Assembly (NCBI RefSeq): GCF_022229005.1
Contig: NZ_JAKKFD010000037.1
Location: forward strand, 1 to 64,000
Source: Micromonospora trifolii
Lineage (GTDB): Bacteria; Actinomycetota; Actinomycetes; Mycobacteriales; Micromonosporaceae
Length of the DNA: 64,000 bases
Direction: 5' to 3'
Below, in pieces: positions 36,087 through 43,663 of the stretch. Made by a program: the position numbers and the translations under genes. Positions within the stretch are counted from its first letter, which is position 1, and the number at the start of each line of letters is the position of its first letter. The notes under the pieces were generated by a model. That model was not told where the DNA came from. It did no database searches and saw nothing but the letters and a program-made list of their open reading frames with translations.

Positions 36087-36542
36087 ATGGCAGACCTCGA
36101 CCATCGGTTCATGGCACCTCCGTTCCTGCGGGTGTCGGACCGGCGTACGACCCCGTCCGGCGACGAGGTCTTTCAATGGGACCTGCGGCTCGCCCAGCCC
36201 AACGTCTCGCAGGTCGCGATGCCGGTGATCCACTCACTGGAACATTTCCTCGGCACCCTGCTGCGGTCAGCCTCCGACAAGGTCACCACGGTGGCCCCGA
36301 TGGGATGCCAGACCGGCTTCTACATCGTCACCATCGGAATCGGTGATTTCGAGGAGATGGCCGACCTGCTCGCCGAGGCCCTGGTGGCGATCGGTGAGGC
36401 AGACTCCGTGCCGCTGGCGAACACCACCCGGTGCGGCTGGGCGGAGAACCACACCCTCGTCGGCGTTCAGGCGCTGGCCGGCTGGCTGCTGACCCGTCGT
36501 TCCGAATGGCACGACCCCGGCAAGGATGCCCACGAGGTGTGA
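36087..36542 (+). CDS. luxS: S-ribosylhomocysteine lyase LuxS
   Basis: The protein has 151 residues, the normal LuxS length. The metal-binding HxxEH is in HSLEHFLGTLLR, and PMGCQTGFYIVTIG carries the catalytic Cys. The later CGWAENHTL supplies the Cys of the third metal-ligand region. LuxS cleaves S-ribosylhomocysteine to homocysteine and the AI-2 precursor, recycling S-adenosylhomocysteine after methylation reactions. No Pfs nucleosidase gene is adjacent. It sits alone at the edge of the metabolite cluster. Metabolic recycling is the safe role; signalling is not shown. Confidence 0.92.
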   Translation: MADLDHRFMAPPFLRVSDRRTTPSGDEVFQWDLRLAQPNVSQVAMPVIHSLEHFLGTLLRSASDKVTTVAPMGCQTGFYIVTIGIGDFEEMADLLAEALVAIGEADSVPLANTTRCGWAENHTLVGVQALAGWLLTRRSEWHDPGKDAHEV

Positions 36543-36577
36543 GGCGGCGCGGTCATCGGCGATCCTGACCCGCGCTG

Positions 36578-36735
36578 TCAGGTCCAGAACGTACGCCGGT
36601 AGGTGGCCGGTGGCACGCCGACCGTGCGCTGGAAGTGCCGGCGCAGGGTCGTCGCGGTGCCCATCCCGGCCCGCCGAAGCGATCACGTCGACGTTGTCGT
36701 CGGTGTTTTCCAGAACCGTGACCGCGATGACGCCG
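36578..36735 (-). pseudogene. C-terminal fragment of a GlxA-type AraC regulator
   Basis: Minus-strand translation ends with MGTATTLRRHFQRTVGVPPATYRRTF, the second helix-turn-helix and tail typical of GlxA-type AraC regulators. The segment that should precede it (VLENTDDNVDVIAS) lies in a different frame, so there is a frameshift, and the N-terminal part of the protein is absent. It cannot make a functional regulator. Confidence 0.65.
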
Positions 36736-37078
36736 TCGGGCAAGCCGCCGATCGGCGAACGCTTGCTGAACAGACGTTGCACTTGCCGCCCCCTCTGGCA
36801 CTGAGCGGCAGCCGACCCAGGAGACAATTGCTGGCCGACATAGCGCATCCACCCGGCTGGGAGATTCTGGACCCGGCAGAGCGCGCGCAGCAGGACGCCC
36901 GAATTGGCCACCGCCCCTTCAAACCCGATTGATGCTGCTAGGCGGCCTGATGCGAATCCATTACGGGGTGATGGTGCCCTGTGTGCGACAGCGGCGACAC
37001 CGCTATCCGAGCGCCTCTTGCCATCGGACGGCGGGCGTCGGTCATCAGCATTCGTGAGAAGGTGGCTTCTTTCGCCCC

Positions 37079-37180
37079 TTGACTACCGTGAAGAGTCAGA
37101 CTCGGCACGCCCTCGGCCGGCTGCGCGTCCTCGCGCCCGAGCTAACTGATCTCATCGGCGGTAGCCCGCAGGAGGTGACC
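37079..37180 (+). pseudogene. C-terminal fragment of an ECF sigma factor
   Basis: The frame reads TTVKSQTRHALGRLRVLAPEL, matching the end of sigma-70 region 4 in actinobacterial ECF sigma factors (TVKSQ...ALARLR). Nothing upstream in this frame continues it; a stop lies ~30 bases before. It is a truncated remnant. Confidence 0.55.
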
Positions 37181-37320
37181 CGGTGGCGCTGCCGATGCCG
37201 GCCGGCCCGCGTCACGCGTCCCTGGCCTGCCCACCCGACTCGTCGACCCGCCGCTGCGTACCGCCTCGGTCCGGGACTCGGCACCAGGGGCGGCGGCGAT
37301 GCTCTTCGGCGGCCCGCCCG

Positions 37321-37614
37321 CTAAACCTCCTGGACCTCGATGACCCGGGTGGTCGGTGCGGATTCGCCGAGCGCGGTACGCAGGGCCGTCCGCTCCGGGT
37401 CAACGAGGAACGACTCGTAGCCGGCCCGCCCGTCGAACCGGATCACGTGCACCTCGGCCTGCCCGTCGGTGCCGCGCAGTCGCCGCTCCAACCGGCCGCC
37501 GTGCCGTTCGAGCAGGGCCAGCACGGCGTCCTCGTAGCGCTGCCCGGCGGCCTCGGCTCCGACGGCGAACTCGACGATCGCGACGAGTGTCAGCACACCG
37601 GCCCGGTCAGTCAT
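37321..37614 (-). CDS. Small antibiotic-biosynthesis-monooxygenase/DUF1330-like protein
   Basis: A 97-residue protein predicted to form a dimeric alpha-beta barrel: LVAIVEFAVG, a central helix with EDAVLALLERHGGRL, then VHVIRFDGRAGYESFLVDPER. The start overlaps the end of the upstream SDR by eight bases (ATGACTGA), so it is translated with it. Such proteins act as small monooxygenases or ligand-binding partners. Substrate unknown. Confidence 0.8.
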   Translation of the reverse strand: MTDRAGVLTLVAIVEFAVGAEAAGQRYEDAVLALLERHGGRLERRLRGTDGQAEVHVIRFDGRAGYESFLVDPERTALRTALGESAPTTRVIEVQEV

Positions 37615-38452
37615 CGAGACCGACCGCCTTGGCGCTCGCCGCCCACAGCCGGGCGGCGAGCTGCGGATCGGCAGCCTTCCGGAGCGGCCGACGCGGCCGA
37701 CGGTCGACGTAGTAACCCCCGTTGATCAGCCGGGCACGTTCCTGGTTGGCCAACCACACCAGGGTCTCGGCGCCCTTCTCCGGGCTGCGGAACGGCATGA
37801 ACCGCATGCCGAACGCGACCAGCCTGCTGTCGTTGGCGAACCGGGTACGGACCACCCCGGGATGGAAGCTGTACGCGGCGACGTCCGGCCAGCGCCGGGC
37901 GGCCTCGGCGGTGAACAGGACGTTCGCCTGCTTGCTGGTGCCGTATGCGCCCATCGGCCGGTAGTCACGCAGCGGCTTGTTCAGGTCGTCCGGGTCGAGC
38001 GCGCCGAAGCGGTGCGCGCCGGAGGCGGTCACCACGACCCGGCCCACCCGGTCGGCGAGCAGGTTGGTCAGCAGGAACGGGGCCAGGTGGTTGGCCTGGA
38101 TCGACATCTCGAAACCGTCGACGGTGCTCAGCGGTTGCAGGGCGATCGCCCCGGCGTTGTTGGCGAGCACGTCGATCCGGTCGTACGCGGACCGGAGCTG
38201 CTCGGCCAGTCGGCGTACGTCGTCGAGGATCGCGAAGTCGGCCCGGAACAGCTCCGGACGTTCACCGGAGTTCTCCCGTACCCGAACGGCTGCAGCCTGT
38301 AGGCGGGCCGGGTCCCGCCCGACCAGCACCACCTGGTCGCCCCGGCAGGCCAGATTCACGGCGGCGGCCAGCCCGATGCCGGAGCTGGCCCCGGTCACCA
38401 CCACCAGTCGGCGCCCAGTGAGATCTTCCACAGGTCCATTCACCCCGGTCAC
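37607..38452 (-). CDS. Short-chain dehydrogenase, retinol-dehydrogenase-like
   Basis: The protein has 281 residues with TGASSGIG cofactor loop, NNAGAIAL, and the catalytic Ser and YGTSK. The layout and the FHPGVVRTRF segment after the active site match retinol-dehydrogenase/WW-oxidoreductase-like SDRs. It probably uses NADP(H) (VGRDPARL after the second strand). It is cotranscribed with the small barrel protein downstream and is divergent from the lyase gene. Substrate unknown. Confidence 0.92.
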   Translation of the reverse strand: MTGVNGPVEDLTGRRLVVVTGASSGIGLAAAVNLACRGDQVVLVGRDPARLQAAAVRVRENSGERPELFRADFAILDDVRRLAEQLRSAYDRIDVLANNAGAIALQPLSTVDGFEMSIQANHLAPFLLTNLLADRVGRVVVTASGAHRFGALDPDDLNKPLRDYRPMGAYGTSKQANVLFTAEAARRWPDVAAYSFHPGVVRTRFANDSRLVAFGMRFMPFRSPEKGAETLVWLANQERARLINGGYYVDRRPRRPLRKAADPQLAARLWAASAKAVGLDD

Positions 38453-38559
38453 GGCGCGAGGTTACCGTGGCGTCACAACGCCCTTTGGGATCGTTAAGGT
38501 CTCGGATCTGTCGTCAGGTGGCGTCGGCATGCCCGCCGGACGCTGGAAGGAGCGCATCC

Positions 38560-39516
38560 ATGGCCGCAGTCGGTCGCCCCCGCAGGTCCTGCCTCGCCGT
38601 GCCGGGTTCCAGCGTGAAGATGCTCGGCAAGGCCCAGGGACTCCCGGCCGACCAGGTCTTCCTCGACCTGGAGGACGCCGTCGCCCCACTGGCCAAGCCG
38701 GACGCGCGCAAGAACATCGTGGCCGCCCTCAACGAGGGTGACTGGGCCGGCAAGACCCGGGTGGTCCGGGTCAACGACCTGACCACACCGTGGACCTACC
38801 GGGACGTCATCGAGGTCGTCGAGGGCGCCGGCGCCAACCTGGACTGCATCATGCTGCCGAAGGTGCAGACCGCCGCCCAGGTGCAGTGGCTGGACCTGAC
38901 GCTCACCCAGATCGAGAAGACGATAGGCCTGGAGGTCGGTCGGATCGGCATCGAGGCGCAGATCGAGAACGCCGCCGGTCTGGTCAACGTGGACGCGATC
39001 GCCGCCGCCTCGCCGCGCGTGGAGACCATCATCTTCGGCCCGGCCGACTTCATGGCGTCGATCAACATGAAGTCGATGGTGGTCGGCGGCCTGATCCCGG
39101 ACTACCCGGGCGACCCGTACCACTACATCCTGATGCGGATCCTGATGGCCGCGCGCATGCACGACAAGCAGGCCATCGACGGCCCGTTCCTACAGATCCG
39201 CGACGTCGATGCGTTCCGCGAGGTGGCCAAGCGCTCGGCCGCGCTGGGCTTCGACGGCAAGTGGGTGCTGCACCCGGGCCAGATCGACGCCGCCAACGAG
39301 GTCTACCAACCGGCGCAGGCCGACTACGACCACGCCGAGTTGATCCTCGACGCGTACGAGCACTACACCTCGGAGGCCGGCGGCCGGCTCGGCGCCGTGA
39401 TGCTCGGCGACGAGATGATCGACGAAGCGTCCCGCAAGATGGCGTTGGTGGTCGCCGCCAAGGGCCGGGCCGCCGGGATGAGCCGTACCTCGTCGTTCAC
39501 CCCACCGGAGCAGTGA
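38560..39516 (+). CDS. HpcH/HpaI-family CoA-ester lyase (CitE-like)
   Basis: ATG 38560 is preceded by GGAAGGAG, so the upstream in-frame extension is not used. The 318-residue product has RSCLAVPGS, DLEDAV, MLPKVQ, the metal-binding IEAQIENAAGL and FGPADF, and the C-terminal WVLHPGQID, all typical of CitE/malyl-CoA lyases. It cleaves or forms beta-hydroxyacyl-CoA esters. With the acyl-CoA dehydrogenase (41917) and MaoC hydratase (47660) it recalls the mycobacterial Rv2498c-Rv2500c set for branched-chain acyl-CoA breakdown; the exact substrate (malyl-, citramalyl- or HMG-type CoA) cannot be told. Confidence 0.93.
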   Translation: MAAVGRPRRSCLAVPGSSVKMLGKAQGLPADQVFLDLEDAVAPLAKPDARKNIVAALNEGDWAGKTRVVRVNDLTTPWTYRDVIEVVEGAGANLDCIMLPKVQTAAQVQWLDLTLTQIEKTIGLEVGRIGIEAQIENAAGLVNVDAIAAASPRVETIIFGPADFMASINMKSMVVGGLIPDYPGDPYHYILMRILMAARMHDKQAIDGPFLQIRDVDAFREVAKRSAALGFDGKWVLHPGQIDAANEVYQPAQADYDHAELILDAYEHYTSEAGGRLGAVMLGDEMIDEASRKMALVVAAKGRAAGMSRTSSFTPPEQ

Positions 39517-39590
39517 CCGCCGGGCCGGGACGACCGCCGCCGGCTGTCGGTCCGGCCCGACAATCGGCGGTACGCCGGCCCGCCCGCCGG

Positions 39591-40148
39591 TCAGTAGCTA
39601 CTGCTGCTGCTGTTGTCGCTCGTCACGATCGCGTAGATGATCGCGGCGGCGTAGATGGCGATCACCAACACCAGGAACCCGGTGAGGATCCAGCCGACGA
39701 TGATGGCGGCCTTCGCCATCCCCGCGCCGCCCTCGCCGCTGAGCCGGATCTGCTTCTGCGCCACGTGCCCGAGGATCGCGCCGATCGGCGCGGTGATGCA
39801 GGACGTGAAACCGATCAGGGCCAGCACGAACGCCGCGATGGCCAGCCCGTTGGTCTTCGGCGGCTGCGGGTAGCCGTAGCCGGGGTACTGCGGCGGGTAA
39901 CCGGCCGGGGCGTATCCGGGCATCGGCTGGGTCGCTGGCTGCTTGGCGCCGGCGTACGGGTCGACAGGGGCATACGGGTCCGGGGCGTATGGGGCCGCGG
40001 CGTACGGGTCGGGGGTGTACGGGTCGACCGGGCCAGGTTGTGCGGGCACCGGCTGACCGGCCACCACTGTCGGATCCGGTGCGGGGCTCGACGGTTGGGC
40101 CGACCACGTGGGGTCGCTCCAGTTGCCGGGCGGCGGGGGATTGGTCAT
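39591..40148 (-). CDS. Proline/tyrosine-rich DUF4190 membrane protein (copy 1)
   Basis: The protein has 185 residues. The first ~95 are a cytoplasmic-type Pro/Tyr/Ala-rich region with repeated DPYAP-like units. Two membrane helices follow (LAIAAFVLALIGFTSCITAP and the final WILTGFLVLVIAIYAAAI) around GHVAQKQIRLSGEGG, the DUF4190 signature, and a Ser-rich tail ending in Y. Function unknown. A paralogue with the same layout lies at 41200-41739, with an SDR gene between them. Confidence 0.9.
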   Translation of the reverse strand: MTNPPPPGNWSDPTWSAQPSSPAPDPTVVAGQPVPAQPGPVDPYTPDPYAAAPYAPDPYAPVDPYAGAKQPATQPMPGYAPAGYPPQYPGYGYPQPPKTNGLAIAAFVLALIGFTSCITAPIGAILGHVAQKQIRLSGEGGAGMAKAAIIVGWILTGFLVLVIAIYAAAIIYAIVTSDNSSSSSY

Positions 40149-40266
40149 GCGAACTCTCCGTCAGGTTGGGGTGCGGAGACAGGGTAGCCAGCGCCGCCCA
40201 AACCCGACGCCCCTGCTTCCGGGTGCCGCGTTGCTCGGGCCGGTCGTAACGGGCAGGATCCCTGAC

Positions 40267-41172
40267 ATGGCATACGACGCGCGCGCCGCGGACCGCTCCG
40301 GCAGTCGACCCCGACGGGACGTCAGCCGCCCGGGCGCGGCCCGGCGCGCCCGGACGGCCGCCCCGGCGGGCAGCCCCGGCCCCGACGAGCCGATCGCGCT
40401 CACCGACCCTGTCACCATGCGCCTCGACGGGCGGGTCGCCCTTGTCACCGGGGCGGGCAGCCCGGACGGCATCGGGTACGCCACCGCCCGGCGACTCGCC
40501 GACCTGGGCGCGCGGGTGGCCATCGTCTCCACCACCCGACGCATCCACGAGCGGGCTACCGAGCTGGGCGTGACCGGCTTCGTCGCCGACCTGACCGACG
40601 AGTCCGAGGTCGGCGCGTTGGCCGATGCGGTCGCCGAGCAGTTGGGCGACGTCGAGGTGCTGGTCAACAACGCCGGTCTGGCCAGTCGCGCCAGCCAGGG
40701 GGTGCTGCGGCCGGTGGCGCAGCTGACCTACGACGAGTGGCGCGGTGAGATCGACCGCAACCTCTCCACCGCGTTCCTGTGCAGCCGGGCGTTCATCGGG
40801 GGGATGGCCGAGCGGGGCTGGGGTCGGATCGTCAACCTGTCGGCCACGGCCGGCCCGGTCAACGCGCTGCCCACCGAAGCCGCGTACGCCGCGGCGAAGG
40901 CGGGGGTCGTCGGGCTGACCCGGGCGCTGGCCATGGAGATGATCGCCGACGGCGTGACAGTCAACGCGGTGGCGCCGGGCACCATCTACACCGCGGCCTC
41001 CACGATGGCCGAGATCAAGCAGGGGTTGGGCACCCCGGTGGGGCGGCCGGGCACGCCGGACGAGGTCGCCGCGGCGATCAGCTTCCTCTGCTCGCCGGCT
41101 GCCTCGTACATCACCGGGCAGATGCTGGTGGTGGACGGCGGCAACAGCGTCCGTGAGGCCCGCTTCCGCTGA
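40267..41172 (+). CDS. SDR-family oxidoreductase, FabG-like
   Basis: TGAGSPDGIGYATA is the cofactor loop, NNAGLASR the structural motif, with Ser (NLSATAG) and YAAAK at the active site, and the C-terminal GQMLVVDGGNS usual in FabG-like SDRs. ATG 40267 gives 301 residues with a ~50-residue Arg/Pro-rich N-terminal extension; ATG 40417 (MRLDGRVALVTGAG) would give a standard 251-residue SDR but lacks a ribosome-binding site. Substrate unknown. Confidence 0.9.
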   Translation: MAYDARAADRSGSRPRRDVSRPGAARRARTAAPAGSPGPDEPIALTDPVTMRLDGRVALVTGAGSPDGIGYATARRLADLGARVAIVSTTRRIHERATELGVTGFVADLTDESEVGALADAVAEQLGDVEVLVNNAGLASRASQGVLRPVAQLTYDEWRGEIDRNLSTAFLCSRAFIGGMAERGWGRIVNLSATAGPVNALPTEAAYAAAKAGVVGLTRALAMEMIADGVTVNAVAPGTIYTAASTMAEIKQGLGTPVGRPGTPDEVAAAISFLCSPAASYITGQMLVVDGGNSVREARFR

Positions 41173-41177
41173 CCGCG

Positions 41178-41196
41178 ACGGGCCACACCGGCCCGT
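41178..41196. terminator. Shared hairpin between convergent genes
   Basis: ACGGGCC and GGCCCGT, perfect seven-base arms with a five-base loop, lie between the stops of the SDR (41172) and the minus-strand DUF4190 gene (41200), so the hairpin could end both transcripts. Confidence 0.6.
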
Positions 41197-41199
41197 TCG

Positions 41200-41739
41200 T
41201 CAGTAGCTGCCGCTGTCGCCGTTGTTGCTGAAGGCCACCAGCGCCAGCCAGCCACAGCAGGCCAGCACGGTGAGCCCGGTGAAGACGTAGCCCAGGATCA
41301 GCCCCCACGTCGCGAGCTGGCCGCCCTCCTCGCCGCTGGTGCGGATCTGCCGCTTGGCCACGTGGCCGAGGACGGCGCCGGCGGGCGGAAAGACGAAGGC
41401 GAACACCAGCGACAGGATCGCCAGCACGTTGGTGCCCCGACCCGGCCCGGCCGGCGGTGGGCCGTACTGGCCGTAGGGGCCCTGCGGGGGGTACGGCGGT
41501 TGCTGGCTCCAGTGCGCCGACTGCTGTGGCCCCTGGTGGCCGTACGGCGACGGTTCGCCCGCTGGTGGCCCGTACGGTGAGCGTTCCGCTGGCAGCTCGT
41601 ACGCGGGCTGGTCCGGCTGCGGCACGTACGGCGCCTGGCCGGCCGGCGGTGGCGCGTACGGCGACTGGTCCTTCGGTGGCTCGTAGGGTGACGGCGGCGG
41701 CTCGTCCTCGGGCGGTCCCGACGGCGGCGGGTAGCTCAC
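41200..41739 (-). CDS. Proline-rich DUF4190 membrane protein (copy 2)
   Basis: The protein has 179 residues. A Pro/Tyr/Gln-rich N-terminal half (repeated SPYGPP/PPYPPQ units) precedes LAILSLVFAFVFPPAGAVLGHVAKRQIRTSGEEGG and a second helix (LILGYVFTGLTVLACCGWLALV). It shares the DUF4190 core and the Ser/Tyr ending with copy 1 at 39591. The two flank an unrelated SDR, which suggests an old duplication. Function unknown; the Pro-rich part may act as a cytoplasmic scaffold. Confidence 0.9.
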   Translation of the reverse strand: MSYPPPSGPPEDEPPPSPYEPPKDQSPYAPPPAGQAPYVPQPDQPAYELPAERSPYGPPAGEPSPYGHQGPQQSAHWSQQPPYPPQGPYGQYGPPPAGPGRGTNVLAILSLVFAFVFPPAGAVLGHVAKRQIRTSGEEGGQLATWGLILGYVFTGLTVLACCGWLALVAFSNNGDSGSY

Positions 41740-41916
41740 AGCTGTCCTCCTCCTGCCGGTGCCGGAAAAGTCCCTCTTGCCGGACGCTACCCGCAGCGGT
41801 GAACCTTTTCACAGCGGTTGTGTGGACTGGTCACCTTGGCCTCGTCGACCCGAGGGGCCGATACTGACCCAGCGTTCAGTTACCCATGAGTAGTGCGCGG
41901 ATCCCCGGAGGCTGAG

Positions 41917-43113
41917 ATGGCCCGACTCGCCCAGACGCCCGGCCTGACCGATGTGCAACAGTCGATCCTGGAGACCGTTCGGGACTTCGCCGACAAGGAG
42001 ATCATCCCGCACGCGCAGCGGCTTGAGCACGCCGACGAGTACCCCACCGACATCCTCGACGGCATGCGCGAGATGGGGCTGTTCGGCCTCACCATCGACG
42101 AGGAGTACGGCGGCCTCGGCGAATCACTGCTCACCTACGCGCTGGTGGTGGAGCAACTGTCCCGAGGCTGGATGTCGATCTCCGGCATCGTCAACACCCA
42201 CTTCATCGTGGCGTACCTGATCTCCCAGCACGGGTCCGCCGAGCAGAAGGCCCGCCTGCTGCCGAGAATGGCCACCGGCGAGGTACGCGGCGCGTTCTCC
42301 ATGTCCGAGCCCGAGACCGGCTCCGACGTCTCAGCGATCAAGTCGCGGGCGGTCCGCGACGGCGACAGCTACGTGCTCAACGGGCAGAAGATGTGGCTCA
42401 CCAACGGGGCGTACTCCTCGGTGGTCGCCACCCTGGTCAAGACCGACACCGGCGCCGAGTCCGTGTACGGCAACATGAGCACCTTCCTGCTGGAGAAGGA
42501 GCCGGGCTTCGGCGAGACCGCCCCCGGCCTCACCATCCCCGGCAAGATCGAGAAGATGGGTTACAAGGGCGTCGAGACCACCGAGATGGTGCTCGACGGC
42601 GTGACAGTGCCCGACTCCGCGATCCTCGGCGGCGCCGACCAGGTGGGTCGCGGCTTCTACCAGATGATGGACGGCATCGAGGTGGGCCGGGTCAACGTGG
42701 CCGCCCGCGCCTGCGGCATCTCCATCCGCGCCTTCGAGCTGGCGGTGAGCTACGCCCAGCAGCGCAAGACCTTCGGCCAGCCCCTCGCCAAGCACCAGGC
42801 GATCGCCTTCAAGCTCGCCGAGATGGGCACGAAGATCGAGGCCGCGCACGCCCTCATGGTCAACGCCGCCCGACTCAAGGACGCCGGCCAGCGCAACGAC
42901 GTCGAGGCCGGGATGGCCAAGCTGCTCGCCTCGGAATACTGCGCCGAGGTCGTCCAGGAGGCGTTCCGCATCCACGGCGGCTACGGCTACTCCAAGGAGT
43001 ACGAGATCGAGCGGCTGATGCGGGAGGCCCCGTTCCTGCTCATCGGCGAGGGCACCTCGGAGATCCAGAAGACCATCATCTCCCGAGGTCTCCTCAAGGA
43101 ATACAAGCTCTGA
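41917..43113 (+). CDS. Acyl-CoA dehydrogenase
   Basis: CGGAGG precedes ATG 41917; eight in-frame codons upstream are unlikely to be translated. The product (398 residues) has the FAD-binding FSMSEPETGSD and WLTNG segments, the YAQQRKTFGQPLAKHQ helix, and the C-terminal IHGGYGYSKEYEIERLMRE with GEGTSEIQ. The glutamate in YSKEYEIER is at the position where short-branched-chain enzymes carry their catalytic base. It oxidises acyl-CoA to 2-enoyl-CoA. Together with the CitE-like lyase and MaoC hydratase nearby it probably serves branched-chain acyl-CoA catabolism. Confidence 0.95.
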   Translation: MARLAQTPGLTDVQQSILETVRDFADKEIIPHAQRLEHADEYPTDILDGMREMGLFGLTIDEEYGGLGESLLTYALVVEQLSRGWMSISGIVNTHFIVAYLISQHGSAEQKARLLPRMATGEVRGAFSMSEPETGSDVSAIKSRAVRDGDSYVLNGQKMWLTNGAYSSVVATLVKTDTGAESVYGNMSTFLLEKEPGFGETAPGLTIPGKIEKMGYKGVETTEMVLDGVTVPDSAILGGADQVGRGFYQMMDGIEVGRVNVAARACGISIRAFELAVSYAQQRKTFGQPLAKHQAIAFKLAEMGTKIEAAHALMVNAARLKDAGQRNDVEAGMAKLLASEYCAEVVQEAFRIHGGYGYSKEYEIERLMREAPFLLIGEGTSEIQKTIISRGLLKEYKL

Positions 43114-43133
43114 CCCGCCCCGCCCGCCCTCGC

Positions 43134-43224
43134 CCCCACCCTCGCGATCTTGCACTTTCGGTTGCCCGATTGACCCTTGTGCCGGGTATGCCGGGACAGT
43201 AAGTGCAAGATCGCGGGGGTGGGG
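43134..43224. repeat. Long inverted repeat with 24-base arms
   Basis: Arms at 43134-43157 and 43201-43224 are complementary with a single mismatch and are separated by 43 bases. The inner core reads CGCGATCTTGCACTT. It lies between the convergent ends of the acyl-CoA dehydrogenase and CoA-binding-protein genes, so it could act as a bidirectional terminator. I recall the same core as a dispersed repeat in Micromonospora genomes, which cannot be tested here. Confidence 0.85.
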
Positions 43225-43236
43225 AGGTGGGTCGGG

Positions 43237-43644
43237 TCAGGGGAGGCGGGTCAGGTTGGCGGCGGCGCGTTCGACGATGAGGCAGCGGTCTTCCACGTAG
43301 TCCATGCCGGCCTCCTCGGCGATCCGCCGTGCCTCCGCCGAGACGATGCCCAGTTGGAGCCAGACCGCGGGGGCGCCGATCGCCGCCGCGTCCCGGACCA
43401 CCTGCACGGCGTCGGCCGCCGGTCGGAACACGTCCACCAGGTCGACGGGGTGCGGAATGTCGGCAAGGGTCTTGTAGGCCCGTTCCCCGAACAGTTCGTC
43501 GACAGTCGGGTTGACCGGGATGATGCGCCAGCCGTACTGCTGCATCTGCAACGGCACGCCGTGCGCGGCCTTGAAGGGGTCGCGGGACGCGCCCACGACG
43601 GCGATCACGGCGGAGTCGGCGAGGATCTGCTGAGCTGTACGCAC
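43237..43644 (-). CDS. CoA-binding domain protein (YccU-like)
   Basis: A 135-residue single-domain Rossmann-fold protein: IAVVGASRDPFKAAHGVPLQMQ, then IIPVNPTVDELFGERAYKTLADIP, VDLVDVFRPA, APAVWLQLGIVS and a C-terminal DRCLIVERA. This is the whole YccU/CoA-binding family, with normal length. The family resembles the nucleotide-binding domain of succinyl-CoA synthetase; its role is not established. It is followed downstream by the convergent inverted repeat. Confidence 0.9.
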   Translation of the reverse strand: MRTAQQILADSAVIAVVGASRDPFKAAHGVPLQMQQYGWRIIPVNPTVDELFGERAYKTLADIPHPVDLVDVFRPAADAVQVVRDAAAIGAPAVWLQLGIVSAEARRIAEEAGMDYVEDRCLIVERAAANLTRLP

Positions 43645-43663
43645 CCGCCGACTGTAGCTCCGA

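Larger units (their letters stand above)
36543..37320. other. Gene-poor zone with decayed gene fragments
   Basis: About 780 bases between luxS and the monooxygenase-like gene carry no intact gene. Two recognisable fragments lie here, an AraC C-terminus and an ECF sigma C-terminus, each in broken frames. The rest (roughly 36740-37050 and 37190-37320) shows no recognisable coding. It looks like an old rearrangement scar at the cluster boundary. Confidence 0.6.

Noticed and set aside
37181..37725. Plus-strand ORF starting at a GTG after AGGAGGTGA
   Set aside because: The ribosome-binding site looks good but the translation is Arg/Pro/Cys-rich nonsense antisense to two real genes; probably a relic start after the sigma fragment.
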